Below are positions 33,546 to 43,050 of a stretch of DNA of 64,000 nucleotides, piece by piece. Within the stretch, counting starts at the first letter, position 1. The number at the start of each line of letters is the position of its first letter. The notes beneath the pieces are model-generated. The model had not been told where the DNA came from. It did not search any database and saw only the letters and a program-made list of their open reading frames with translations. The DNA comes from Heterohyrax brucei (lineage: Eukaryota > Chordata > Mammalia > Hyracoidea > Procaviidae): the NCBI GenBank assembly GCA_028571685.1, contig CM053156.1, positions 88,849,049 to 88,913,048 on the forward strand, read 5' to 3'. Position numbers and translations under genes: made by a program.

Positions 33546-34514
33546 TGGTAACTGATGACAGTGCAGCCATCAGTGACAGAGAAGGCTCTCCTTCTGGACT
33601 TCTGAAAAGTCCTGTCTACATCTCTCAAGTAAAGTCGTGAACATCTGTGAGAATATTCCAGAAAACAAACTTAAACCCTGTCCCAACTGTTCATCTCTGC
33701 CTCTTCCCAGTTCCAAACTCTGGTTTGAGTTGACGGCGGAAGGAGGAGAGTCTGGCAGTCAACAGGGAACCGTCGGCTTTGCTCGTGGGGTGATGAGCCG
33801 GGAGTGTCTCTGGAGCACTGGGGATCATGTCATCGTTCCTGTGCTTAATAGCGTGACTGACCATCAAGTTCCTGCCAAGGAGGCCACCTCTCTTTGATGC
33901 GGTGCAAGGATGCCAGAGTTGTTTTGCCAGGGCTGAAAATCCTGTGTGTCTCTCAATGTTGTATTTCTCTTGGAGAAAGGCTCTTATGGGGCCAGTACAA
34001 AGAGAATTTTTTATTCTTCTGTGAGGACATGCCAAAAAATATATAAGAACAACAACAACAACAGAAAAAATCTACCATCAAGTTTACTCCTTAAGTTTAC
34101 TGACAGCCTGTCACAATGAAATAAAACATTGATATTCACTTTGTGGACTTAATTTAAAATGACTTACCGGGAGAAAGCAGGCACTTGCTTTGAACCCCCT
34201 GCAATCCACACACAGAACTTGGCAGTGGAGTCTGAAAGGTGTCCGCTGGCGCTCTGACAGCTGCCCCTGCACCCATTTCCCTCTGTGTTTCCTGATGGAG
34301 CCTTTCTTTTGTGCCCATGCCTCACCCTTGAGGCCCACACGTCTGTAGGGGAGCTGGCCACCAGGGAGTCCCAGTGAGGCCTTGACTGGGACTACAATAA
34401 GGAGAAGTTTGCGCATGGTGCTGGGGACAGCATCCCCTGGGTCTAGCACAAAGGGTACCCCATTCACTCTTATTTTGGACTTCGTGGGATGCTGGGACAT
34501 GTAGCCACACTGTG
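33546..34514. other. Unassigned stretch, no gene seen
   Basis: The plus frame 33637-33897 (86 codons) and minus frame 33691-34035 have no recognisable domain. A CAA-rich patch lies at about 34050. 34130-34510 may belong to the same larger element as the tandem array that follows. Confidence 0.35.
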
Positions 34515-34905
34515 CCATCTTGCTGAGATGAATCCTCCTTCTCGCTGTCCTGAATCTTCCCCAGGCCATGCCATCTTGCTGACGTGAATCCTCCAGCTTG
34601 CCGTGATAAATCCACCATCTTGTTGGACGACTCTTCCACTCTGAGGCGGAGATATATCTCCATCTTGCTGGCATGAACCCACCATCTTGCTGGCACGAAT
34701 CTTCCCAGGGCTACGCCACCTTAGTGGGATAAATTCACCATCTTGGTGGGATAAATTCTCCATCTGGATAGAATTTGTCCTCCTGCCTTGCTGAATGAAT
34801 CTCCCTGGGTGACGCCATCTTAGTGGGACGAATCTTCTATCTCGCTGGAATGAGTCCTCCCAAGGCTTTGTTGTCTTGATGGGATAAGCCCTTCCAGGGT
34901 GGAGA
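34515..34905. repeat. Tandem array of 22/34-bp units carrying CCATCTTG (YY1-like) motifs
   Basis: Fifteen related motifs start at about 34515, 34537, 34571, 34593, 34615, 34636, 34660, 34682, 34716, 34738, 34760, 34783, 34815, 34837 and 34871. Six are exactly CCATCTTG (34515, 34571, 34615, 34660, 34682, 34738). Basic spacing is 21-24 bases, and four units are 32-34 bases because of an extra block of the type CCCAGGGCTACG. The motif read on minus is CAAGATGG, the core of the YY1 site. Because 22 is not a multiple of 3, the array opens several overlapping minus frames (34111-34763), which are not genes. Confidence 0.85.
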
Positions 34906-35394
34906 ACAGGCCTGGAAGGTTGAGGAGAGTGAAGAGCCCTCAGCAGATAGAGTCACCTCTGGCCTCCCTCTGGGCTTGCATGAACAAGACCCAATTATCC
35001 AAGTGTTGACAGTACTTTGAGTTGGAGACTCTGTGTCTACAGCAGACAGCATCCCATGGATGCTGAGAGCTTTAGAGACTGTTGTGGTTACTCTTGTTTG
35101 GATGGCGGTAGAAGTGACGCAGCAGAGGGAGGAGCCAACAGTGTTTGGCTTCTAGGGTAGCAGCTTTTCCCAGAAGGCACCATCTCAGACTACAGAATGG
35201 GGCAGAGGGCACTGGGTATTCTCTCTGTCCTGCCCAGCGGGACATGCCCTTCTCAGCCCAACCTTGAGGACCCTTCACCTGAGTCCTCAGAAAGGGAAGC
35301 ATGGGGACAAATTCTCTCCTTCTCCTGCGTCTCTGTAAGATTTCAGAGCTGCTGTAACAACAATCACTGACACTACCACAACAAGGTTGCCACC
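34906..35394. other. Unassigned stretch, no gene seen
   Basis: The minus frame 35072-35470 runs into a SINE and has no domain. Confidence 0.35.
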
Positions 35395-35612
35395 TATTGA
35401 ACGAGTAAGTGTAACAGTGTAAGTGTGTAAGTGTGCGGCTGCTACTGAAAGGTTGGTGGTTTAAACCCACCCAGTGTATCTATGGTGGAAACTTCTGCTG
35501 ATCTGCTGTTGCAAAGATCAAGGCCTAGGAAATGCAATGTGGCAGTTCTACTCTGTTGCATGGGGTCACTATGAGTCAGAATGGACTCCATGACAGCCAG
35601 CAACAGCAAACA
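35395..35612 (+). mobile_element. AfroSINE, long form, with a small internal expansion
   Basis: After a degraded head holding three copies of GTAAGTGT, it reads 'gcggctgctactgaaagg', 'ggtttaaacccacccagtg', 'gttctactctgttgcatgg' and 'gtcactatgagtcagaatg'. Confidence 0.85.
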
Positions 35613-35644
35613 ACAGTCAGGAAGGCACTGAAAACACGCAGCAG

Positions 35645-35748
35645 CCTCAATAACGGCCTCGAGCATACCAAATGACTGTAAAGATAGCCCAGGATGGTCA
35701 GTTCATGAGGTCATCATGCATCAGAGCTGATGGGACCAACTAACAACA
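35645..35748 (+). mobile_element. RTE 3'-terminal fragment
   Basis: 'cctcgagcataccaaatg', 'gatagcccaggatggtcag' and 'gagctgatgggaccaactaa' followed by CAACAA. Part of the terminal region is deleted. Confidence 0.7.
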
Positions 35749-36555
35749 AAAAGCAAAGTTGATTATTTTCTTCTGGAAAATAATTACTTTCAAAGACAGG
35801 CCAGCCCCATATACACAAACTGATATCATAGCCTACAATAACAAAGCAAAGACGATTCTTAAGCTAAGAAACTTCCGGAAGGGGCCCCAAACTCTTACAT
35901 TAGCAATTCCAAACACTGGTCACTGTTCTGCCATAGTGTACTGATGCTTGCTCCTCACAGCATATTGATAAAGCTTATTTTAATTCCAGTCATCTTAAAT
36001 CATAGATCCTTGCAAAACAAACAAAGCCTTACTCTTACTCCATGAAAGAACACAGTGATTCTTCATAAAGTCACCTTAAGCTTAGCCCTGACCTCACCTG
36101 CTTTAATTATGCATGCCAACCAGCCAGACTCTTCTGCAACAAGCAGGCATTCATTACCTGTAATTCCTATTTTATAACTTTTTTGTTTGATCTGCCCAGA
36201 ATTCATTCTGAAGAAATTCAACAGAATAAATGATCATTCTCCCCAACCATTTGACTGCTGCTTTGAATATGTAATGTAGCTACACATGTATCTTATTTAT
36301 GAAAAATTGATTGCTATAACATCTCAATATTCCTTTCATGCTCAGAGAACGCAGACTTAATACGCCCCCTCGGAAGCCCCTGGCTGGCCCAGGGTGCATG
36401 CCAATATGTTGAAGAGGCAAAAGGATTTATTGGTTTGGCCAGCAAGTCCTCGGGGAGGAAATTAGGGAATCCCTATGCACAGTCTGCTCTCGTCCGGGGC
36501 TGAGGAGCGTTAGCGGCTCTTAGACGCGACGACTGCAGGAGCCCACAGGACGAAG
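35749..36555. other. Unassigned AT-rich stretch, then a short CpG-dense patch
   Basis: 35760-36350 is AT-rich with no recognised family. 36485-36545 holds about nine CpGs in 60 bases, far too short for a CpG island. Confidence 0.4.
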
Positions 36556-36559
36556 GCCC

Positions 36560-36775
36560 AAAACTCCAAGTGGCTGCTGTTGCACTGATTCCAGCCCACG
36601 GTGACCTGCGTGTGACAGCCTGGGACTGCTCCATAGGCTTCTCTTGGCTGTGATCACTTCCTAGAAGCAGGTCCCTAAGGCTTTTCTTCCACAGCACCAC
36701 GGTGTGGGTTTGAACTGCCAACCCACAAGTTACCTGCCAAGAGCAGATCATTGGCACCAATAGGGACCTGCCTAC
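36560..36775 (-). mobile_element. AfroSINE, long form
   Basis: 'gctgttgcactgattccagc', 'gggactgctccataggctt', 'agaagcaggtccctaaggc' and 'gtgtgggtttgaactgcc'. The head beyond about 36730 is degraded. Confidence 0.82.
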
Positions 36776-36934
36776 AGCGCAGTCCTGATGAACATGGTGG
36801 ACAGTATTGGCCAGAATCGGCCAGCAACCAGAAGTACTAACCTCTGTTTCCCCAAGAACCATTCCAAGAAAGAAATGTATTTCTCTTGGCTCAGGTCCAG
36901 TTCTGTAACTGTTTAACTGTGGCTTTTATGTTAC

Positions 36935-37043
36935 CCTAAGCCCATTGCCACAGAGTTGGAATTGACCTTATAGCGACCCTATGGGACAGAGTAGAACAGC
37001 CTGACAGGGTTTCCAAGGCTGTAGTCTTTACAGACACCGTTCC
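36935..37043 (-). mobile_element. AfroSINE, 3' half of a copy split by an RTE
   Basis: 'aagcccattgccacagagtt', 'gggacagagtagaacagcc', 'gggtttccaaggctgtagtc'. It stops within AGTCTTTAC where the RTE 5' end begins. The missing half is found at 40463-40575, after the RTE. Confidence 0.85.
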
Positions 37044-39808
37044 TCTGTCAGTTTGCGGTTCTGTGGTGGCCTGCGTGTGGTTGTGGTTCTGGAAGCTACG
37101 CCACTGATATTTGAAACACCAGTAGGATCACCACTGCTTGAAAGTTTTCAGCAGAACTTTCAGTAGGACCCGGTGACCTGCTTCTGAAAAAACTGGCTAG
37201 TGAAAACTTCACTACCCATAGTGGAGAGTTGTCTGATGCCGTGCTGGAAGACAAGCCCCTCAGATGGCAGGCAGTTGAAACATGACGGGAGAAGAGCAGC
37301 CTCCTCAAAGTAGAGTTGACCTTAATGACATAGGTGAAAAAAGATTTCTGAGACCTTCACTTGCTGATGTGGCACAACTCAAAATGAGAAGAAATAGCCG
37401 CAAGCATTCATTAGCAATCATAATGTGGAACAGAGGAAGTATAAATCTAGGAAAATTGGAAATTATAAAAAATGAAGTGGAATGCTTGAAGACTGATGTC
37501 CTAGGTATTAGAGAGCTGAAACGGACCAGTATAGGCCATTTTGAATCAGAAAGTCGTATGGTCTACTGTGCAAGGAATGATGGCTTCTTCGCTGTAAAAA
37601 TACCTTTTCTCAACAACATAAATGGCAACTATACCAGCGCAGCTCACTGTGTGCAGCACAAGAATCAGACTGACTGTATCTGTGGAAAGAGATGATTGAA
37701 AACTCAGTATGACCAGTTAGCACAAGGCCGGGGGCAGCTGTGCAATGGATATCAATTACTCATGCGCAAGTTCAAGCTAAAGCTGGAGAAAATTAAAACA
37801 AGTCCACAGGAGCCAAAGTACCACCTTGAGCACACTCGGTCTAAATTTAGAGAACATCTCAGGACAAGGTCTGATGGCCTGAACCCTAGTGACAGAAGTC
37901 CAGAAGAGTGGCGAGGTGACACCACAGACATCATTCATGACAAAAACAAGAAGTTATTAAAAATACAGAAAAGAAAGAAAAGACCAAAATCAGTGTCAGA
38001 AAGAGTCCCTGAAGCTTGCTCTTGAAAGTCAAGTACCTAAAGCTAATAAAAGGTACGATGAAGTAAATGAGCCAAAGAGAAGATTTCAAAGGATGACTCA
38101 AGAAGACAAAACACTATAATGAAATGTGCTAAGACTTGGAGTTAGAAAACAAAAAACAAAGAATGTACTTAGCATTTCTCAAGCTGATAAAACTGAAGAC
38201 AATATTCAAGCCTTGAGTTGTAATACTGGAACAGCCTATGAACAAAAAAATTGCACAACACAGAAAGCATCAAAAGAAGACAGAGATATGCCAGAGTCAC
38301 GGTACCAAAAAGAACTGGTCAATGTTCAGTCCCTTCAGGAGGCAGCACACGATCAAGACTGAAGGTAGAAATCCAAGCTGCACTGAATGTATTGGCCAAA
38401 AATCGAGGCTGTTGACCTTGGTGGCACACTAACTCAGATGCTTCGATGAACTGCAGTGCTGAAAGAGCTCGTCATTCATCTATGACAAGAAATTTTGAAA
38501 ACAGGTCCTTGGCTGGCCCACAGGAAGAGAGTCACCTCTTCCAAGGAAAAGTGATCCAACAGATTAAGGACAGTAGCAAACTGTATCATTAATATCACAT
38601 ACAATTAAAATCTGACTGAAGATAATTTAAAAAACCATTGCAGCAGTGCATTGCCAGAGAACTGCCAGAAACTCAAAGTAGATTCAGAAGAGGACCCGGG
38701 GCTAGTGATTATATTGCTGAGTTCAGGCGGATCTCAGCTGCTGGCAGACAGCACAGGAAGATGTTTACCTGTGCTTCGGTGACTGTACACAGGCTTTGAC
38801 TGTGTGGACCGTAAGGAATTATGGACTGTGTGACAACAGACAGCAATCACAGAACATGCACAGGCCCTCAGGAGGACCCTCTACCTTAGCCAAAGGCAGC
38901 CGCGGAAAGAGAACAAGAGGATATCACACAGCTTAAGATCAGAAAGGCTGGGTGCCAAGGTTGCACACTTTCACCATACCGACTCAGTCTGTATGCTGAG
39001 TCACTGATCCAAGAAGCGGGACCTTATGAAGAAGAGGGCATCAGGACTGATGGAAGATTCAGTAACAACCTGCAATACGTGGACAACATACTCCTGCTTG
39101 CTGAGAGTGAAGAGGACCTCAGGCACTTATTGATAAAGACCCAAAACTGTTCCTTGGTGTGGTTACACCTGAACACCACAAAAACCCTCACAAATGGACC
39201 AATAAGCCACATTACGACAAACAGAGAAAATAACAAAGCTGTCACTGGTTTCATTTTACTTAGATCCACAATCAACGCCCATTAAGGCAGTAGTCAAAAA
39301 ATCAAATGACTTCGTTGCATTGGGCAAATGTGCTGCAGAAGACCACTTTACAGTGTTAAAAAGCAAAATGTCACTGTGAGGAATAAGGTGTGCCTGACCC
39401 AAATCATGGTGTTTTCAATTGCCTCATGCACAGGAAAGCTGAATAACAAATAAAGAAGACCGAAGAAGAACTGACGGCTTTGAATCACGGTGTTAGCGAA
39501 GAATATTGAATATACCATGGACTTCAAAGAATGAACAAATCTGTCTTGGAAGAAGTATGGCCAGAATGCTCCTTAGAAGCAAGGATGGAGACTCTTCTTC
39601 TCTTGTTCTTTGGGCAAGTTGTCTGGAGGGCCCAGTCCTTGCAGAAGGACGTCATGCTTGTTAACGTAGAGCACCAGGGAAAAAGAGCAAGACCCTTCAG
39701 CAGGGGCAGCTGACACAGTGACTGCAGCAGTGGGCGCCAACATGGCATGGTCAGCTTGGCTCAGCCGGGGTTCCACCGCACACCAACTAGGACACAGCCT
39801 GGCAGTCA

Positions 39809-40357
39809 TGTGATGGCGTGATTACCTCCACAATATGAGGTGAGGTACTGTGATCACCTGCCTGATGGGATCTGCTGTGAGTAGCCGATCAGTTGAATGG
39901 GAGTTTCCTGGGAGGTGTTGCCTGCATCCAGTACAGGTAGATTTTCTGGCAAGGCCTGTGGGCTTTGGCTCACACTGCATCCTGCAGCTGGCTCTGGGCC
40001 TTCAGTTCCCAGGACTTGAACTAGCGGTAGAAGTCTTGCCTGTCGATGCTGGGATTCTTGTCTTTGCAGCCTGCGAGCCAGAGCCTTGCTGTCTGGTCTG
40101 CTGACCTTGGGTTCGCCAGCTCCTGTGGCTATGTGAAGCAGCAAGAAGACTCCACCTTGACCCACAGACTTGAGATGTTCCAGTCTCTCCAACCAAGTGA
40201 GGTTGCACATTTGCCCAATGCAATGAAGTCATTTGATTTTTTGACTGTTGCTTTAGTGGGCGTTGATTGTGGATCTAACAGAAATTAATAGAAATTCGTA
40301 TCTTCACTGATGCACTTCACTGGTTTTGCTTCTCTGAAGAATCCAGCCCAAGACACC
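39809..40357 (+). mobile_element. LTR-like element inserted in the RTE 3' end
   Basis: 'gcgtgattacctccacaat', 'gtgatcacctgcctgatggg', 'agccgatcagttgaatggg' and 'gaggtgttgcctgcatcc' match the reverse copy at 32069. It ends in 'tggttttgcttctctgaag' and 'aatccagcccaagacac'. RTE sequence lies on both sides, so it inserted after the RTE. Exact edges are uncertain. Confidence 0.62.
40208..40285 (-). mobile_element. RTE fragment inside the LTR
   Basis: 'cacatttgcccaatgcaatg', 'gattttttgactgttgc' and 'gggcgttgattgtggatc' are RTE C-terminal sequence in reverse, interrupting the LTR. It is short and without its own ends, so an insertion plus deletion or a recombination event is possible. Confidence 0.7.
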
Positions 40358-40462
40358 GTGATTTGAGGACAGCACAGGACCCAGCAACACGTCTTTCTGT
40401 TGCATGTACTGTCATTAGGAGTTGGAACCGATTCGATGGCACCCAACAGCAACAGTCTTGAA

Positions 40463-40578
40463 GGGCACAGACTGCTGGCTCTTTCCCCAGCAGGAAGAAT
40501 AGTGGGTTCAAACTGCTGACCTGTTGGTTAGCAGCCGAGCAGTTAGCGGCTGCACCACCAGCCTTCCCTGAGACGACC
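40463..40578 (-). mobile_element. AfroSINE, 5' half of the copy split by the RTE
   Basis: Starts AGTCTTGAAGGGCACAGACT, then 'gtgggttcaaactgctgacc', 'ggttagcagccgagcagtt' and 'gctgcaccaccagcc'. It picks up the AfroSINE exactly where 36935-37043 breaks off. Confidence 0.85.
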
Positions 40579-40964
40579 TTAGAGGATGCATGAGTTGAGT
40601 CCCCCAAAGCAGACCCTGAAGCAGGGATTTGAGTCCCAGTAGCACACTGTAGAGGGGAGCCGTGGCGGGTCCGTATGGGGGTCGGGGGAAGTGAGGCAGG
40701 CAGCCAGAGAAGGATCAGCACTGGGCAGGACTGGGTAGCTGAGCTTCCATCTCCCTGGGAGCTCTGGAGCGCTGCCTTGTGAACCACACCTCCGGATTCC
40801 CCCAGGGTGAGGGCACTGGGGTGCACAGCCCCCAGCTGAGGCTCCCCCAGGCCTATTCGTTCCTCAGCACTTCTGGAGGAAGCCCTCTGGCAGAGTTGTA
40901 GGGGTTCAAGAGGATCCCAGGATATTGGACCACAGAGTGTGGCAGGGCACTTTCTTTAAACAAT
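40579..40964. other. Unassigned stretch, no gene seen
   Basis: The minus frame 40317-40826 spans SINE and unassigned DNA and is not a gene. Confidence 0.35.
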
Positions 40965-41143
40965 AACCAGGGCCATGAAAGCGACTCTGGCTTATGGTGA
41001 CCCCTGTGTTTCAGTGTATGGCTGTGTCCGTAGTGTTTTCAGTGACTGAGTTTTCTGAAGTAGATAGCCCCTTTGAGTGGATTCGAACTCCCAACCTTTT
41101 GGTTAGCAGCTGGACACATTCACCTTTGAGCCACCACGGACAT
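40965..41143 (-). mobile_element. AfroSINE, long form
   Basis: 'gactctggcttatggtgacc', 'gattcgaactcccaacc', 'ttttggttagcagctgg' and 'gagccaccacggaca'. Confidence 0.85.
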
Positions 41144-42261
41144 TGACACTTCTCGAGCCTGGAACAAAGATGTCTCGGAGTTGTCTAGATCCTTCTGTCC
41201 AGGCACAGCCGGTGTTACCCAGGAGCTCTTAAGCAAGAGACTGGCTGGCCCGGTTGGCCCTGCTCCTCTGACGTCTGCGCTATATTGAGACCCCCAAGTG
41301 CTCTGGGTGCACTTGGAACTTTGAGAGACACTAATTCCCACCATCTATTGGGGACCCACTTGGTCCTGACTGGTCTCTGAAGATAGAATGAATAGGAGCT
41401 GAGTTAGCTGTTCTAGTACTTCCCAAGGGCAGACATTGCATCATTTTCATGTCATCCTCCAAATGACAGCACTCAGCGGGAGAGTCACTGTCCTCATTTC
41501 ACCAACTAGAAACCAGGCTCCACAAGGTGATGGGATCTGTGCCTGGCGGCACTGGTGAGGACACCTGGCCTTCATTTCATGGGAGATCCAGGCAGCTTTG
41601 TTCCATGAGTGGCCACAGGCAGAGGGCAGCTCCATCACTTCTGAGCAGGTGATCCAAGGTAGGTTTTCAGACAGAGGGATTCTTTTGTTTTGTTTCGAGT
41701 CCCTTGGAATAAGATGGCAGAAGATACATGATAATGATGTTGGGACCTGAACGTTTTTTCTCTGAATACTTTTCACGAGATACACGATGTTCTTTAAAGG
41801 TCAGATACCACCACCGTTCATTTCCTCGTCAGGTCCTGATGAAGTAGTGTGCTCTTGCTTGAGGTGACATGTGCTTGTTACTGATGGAAATAAAAACCTG
41901 CTCCTGATTTCACAAGGAGAAGGTAGGATCTGCATCTGCTCTTGGAAAATCAATTTCATATTCAGGACAAGCATATTCTGCAAATGTTTGCATCTGAGAG
42001 GTGCTGCTATTTTAGACAAAAGGTTGGACTATCCAACCTTTGCTCCTGGAAGAGGAAAGCTAGACTGACTGATACCAGGCTGGGTGGGACAGTCACCATT
42101 TCAGGGACCATCCTGAGGAAGAAAGTCCCCGAGTCCTACAAATAGAACAATGAGCCTCATTTCCCTCCTGAGCAATGGCAATTATGGGCCGCCCGTGAGC
42201 ACAGGCTGCAGGATAATGAAATGAGATGGTATCATGTAGTGTCTGGCACATGATGCCCATG
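41144..42261. other. Unassigned stretch; possible MIR at 41440-41590
   Basis: 'ctcatttcaccaactagaaa' and 'gctccacaaggtgatgg' hint at a reversed MIR (weak). A second hint ('gtctggcacatgatgccc') lies at 42240. No gene seen. Confidence 0.35.
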
Positions 42262-42657
42262 CTGACTTCAACACCATGACCACTGCCATCTCATAGAGAC
42301 CCTATAAGACAGAGTAGAGCAGCCCCAGAGGGTTTCCTAGGCTGTAAGTCTTACAGAGAAGGCGCCCTGGTGGCACAGCTATTAAGCATTCAGCTGTTAA
42401 CCAAAAGGTCAGCTGTTTAAACTCACCAGCTGCTCTTTGGGAGAAAGATGTGCTGGTCTCCTTCCCTGAAGACTACATTATAGAAAACCCTATAGGGAAG
42501 TCCTACTCTGTCCTATAGGCTCGCTAGTCAACTCGACAACACTGGGTTTGCTTTTTGGTCAGTCTTAATGGAGGCAGACTGCCACAGCTTTCTTCCAAGG
42601 AGAGGCTGGTGGGCTGGCAACCCAGCACTCACCCACTCACTGCCGGGGCTCCTGGTT
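42262..42657 (-). mobile_element. AfroSINE, long form, split by another AfroSINE
   Basis: The 3' half is 42262-42357 ('gaccactgccatctcataga', 'gtttcctaggctgtaagtc'). The 5' half resumes at about 42564 ('cagtcttaatggaggcagac', 'ggctggtgggctggc', 'actgccggggctcctgg'). Confidence 0.88.
42358..42561 (+). mobile_element. AfroSINE inserted in the previous AfroSINE
   Basis: Complete copy: 'ggcgccctggtggcacagc', 'gctgttaaccaaaaggtc', 'cagctgtttaaactcacc', a long-form middle and a TTTGCTTTTTGG tail. AGTCTTACAGAGA lies before it and AGTCTTAATGGA after it, a diverged target-site duplication. Confidence 0.92.
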
Positions 42658-42724
42658 CACCAGAATAGTAGATCATAAGGGACAGCCACAACTCCTGCTG
42701 ATTGGGAGCCTGCTTCTTTCTAAC

Positions 42725-42877
42725 ACCCACCGCCATCAAGTTGATTCCAACTCACAGAGACCATAGAGGTCAGAGTAGAACTGCCCCATAGAGTTTCCAA
42801 GGAGCGCCTGGTGGACTTGAACAGCTGACCTTTTAGTGAGCACATGGAGCTCTTCACCACTACACCACCAGGGTTTC
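42725..42877 (-). mobile_element. AfroSINE, short form
   Basis: 'ccgccatcaagttgattcc', 'agaactgccccatagagtt', 'gcgcctggtggacttgaac' and 'ctacaccaccagggtttc'. Confidence 0.92.
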
Positions 42878-42954
42878 TACTTGCTTCTTACTAAAGGTGT
42901 TACAAAAATGTCCGTCTTGGAACTACAGCGCTCAATGACGAGGTGGCTATTTAA

Positions 42955-43050
42955 GGTGTCCCTTGTAGCACAGAGGATAAGGTGGCTGTTAACTGAAAAG
43001 TTTGCAGTCCATATCCACCTGGTGACTCTGTCTATCTGCTTCTGTACAGA
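42955..43050 (+). mobile_element. AfroSINE 5' half, truncated by an RTE
   Basis: 'gtcccttgtagcacagagg', 'ctgttaactgaaaagtttgc' and 'atatccacctggtgactc'. It ends where the reverse RTE 3' tail begins. Confidence 0.75.

Larger units (their letters stand above)
37044..40462 (+). mobile_element. RTE-clade LINE, near full length, inactivated, split by an LTR
   Basis: Best-preserved RTE here. Its single ORF would encode an APE-type endonuclease then a reverse transcriptase. The 5' UTR starts 'ctgtcagtttgcggttctg'. The endonuclease N-terminus is open at 37282-37695, with NLGKLEIIKNEVE and GIRELK (consensus SELKW) still readable. A deletion joins 'ggcttcttc' to 'gctgtaaaaatacc' near 37590, removing the endonuclease middle. 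The linker (37696-38025) is open, with frames broken after that. The reverse-transcriptase Y-A-D-D box reads Y-V-D-N at about 39077, so catalysis is lost. C-terminal sequence runs to about 39800, an LTR intervenes, and the 3' tail resumes at about 40359 ('gaggacagcacaggaccc', 'gttggaaccgattcgatgg', CAACAGCAACA). Confidence 0.92.

Noticed and set aside
34111-34763. Three overlapping minus frames of 97-187 codons with repeated QQDG/SKMA-like strings
   Set aside because: They arise because a stop-poor 22-bp tandem unit is read in successive phases. There is no start context, domain or single preferred frame.
34515-34905. Regularly spaced motifs resembling a CRISPR array
   Set aside because: The intervening bases are themselves part of the repeat unit, not unique spacers, and the DNA is mammalian.
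36485-36545. CpG-dense patch
   Set aside because: Only about 60 bases long, far below CpG-island size, with no promoter motifs nearby.
37282-37695. 137-codon plus frame
   Set aside because: It is the remnant N-terminal endonuclease region of the RTE element, not a host gene.
42019-42041. Perfect 10-bp inverted repeat with a 3-base loop (AAAGGTTGGA / TCCAACCTTT)
   Set aside because: A hairpin of this size is expected about once by chance in 64 kb. There is no U-run or other context suggesting a terminator or small RNA.
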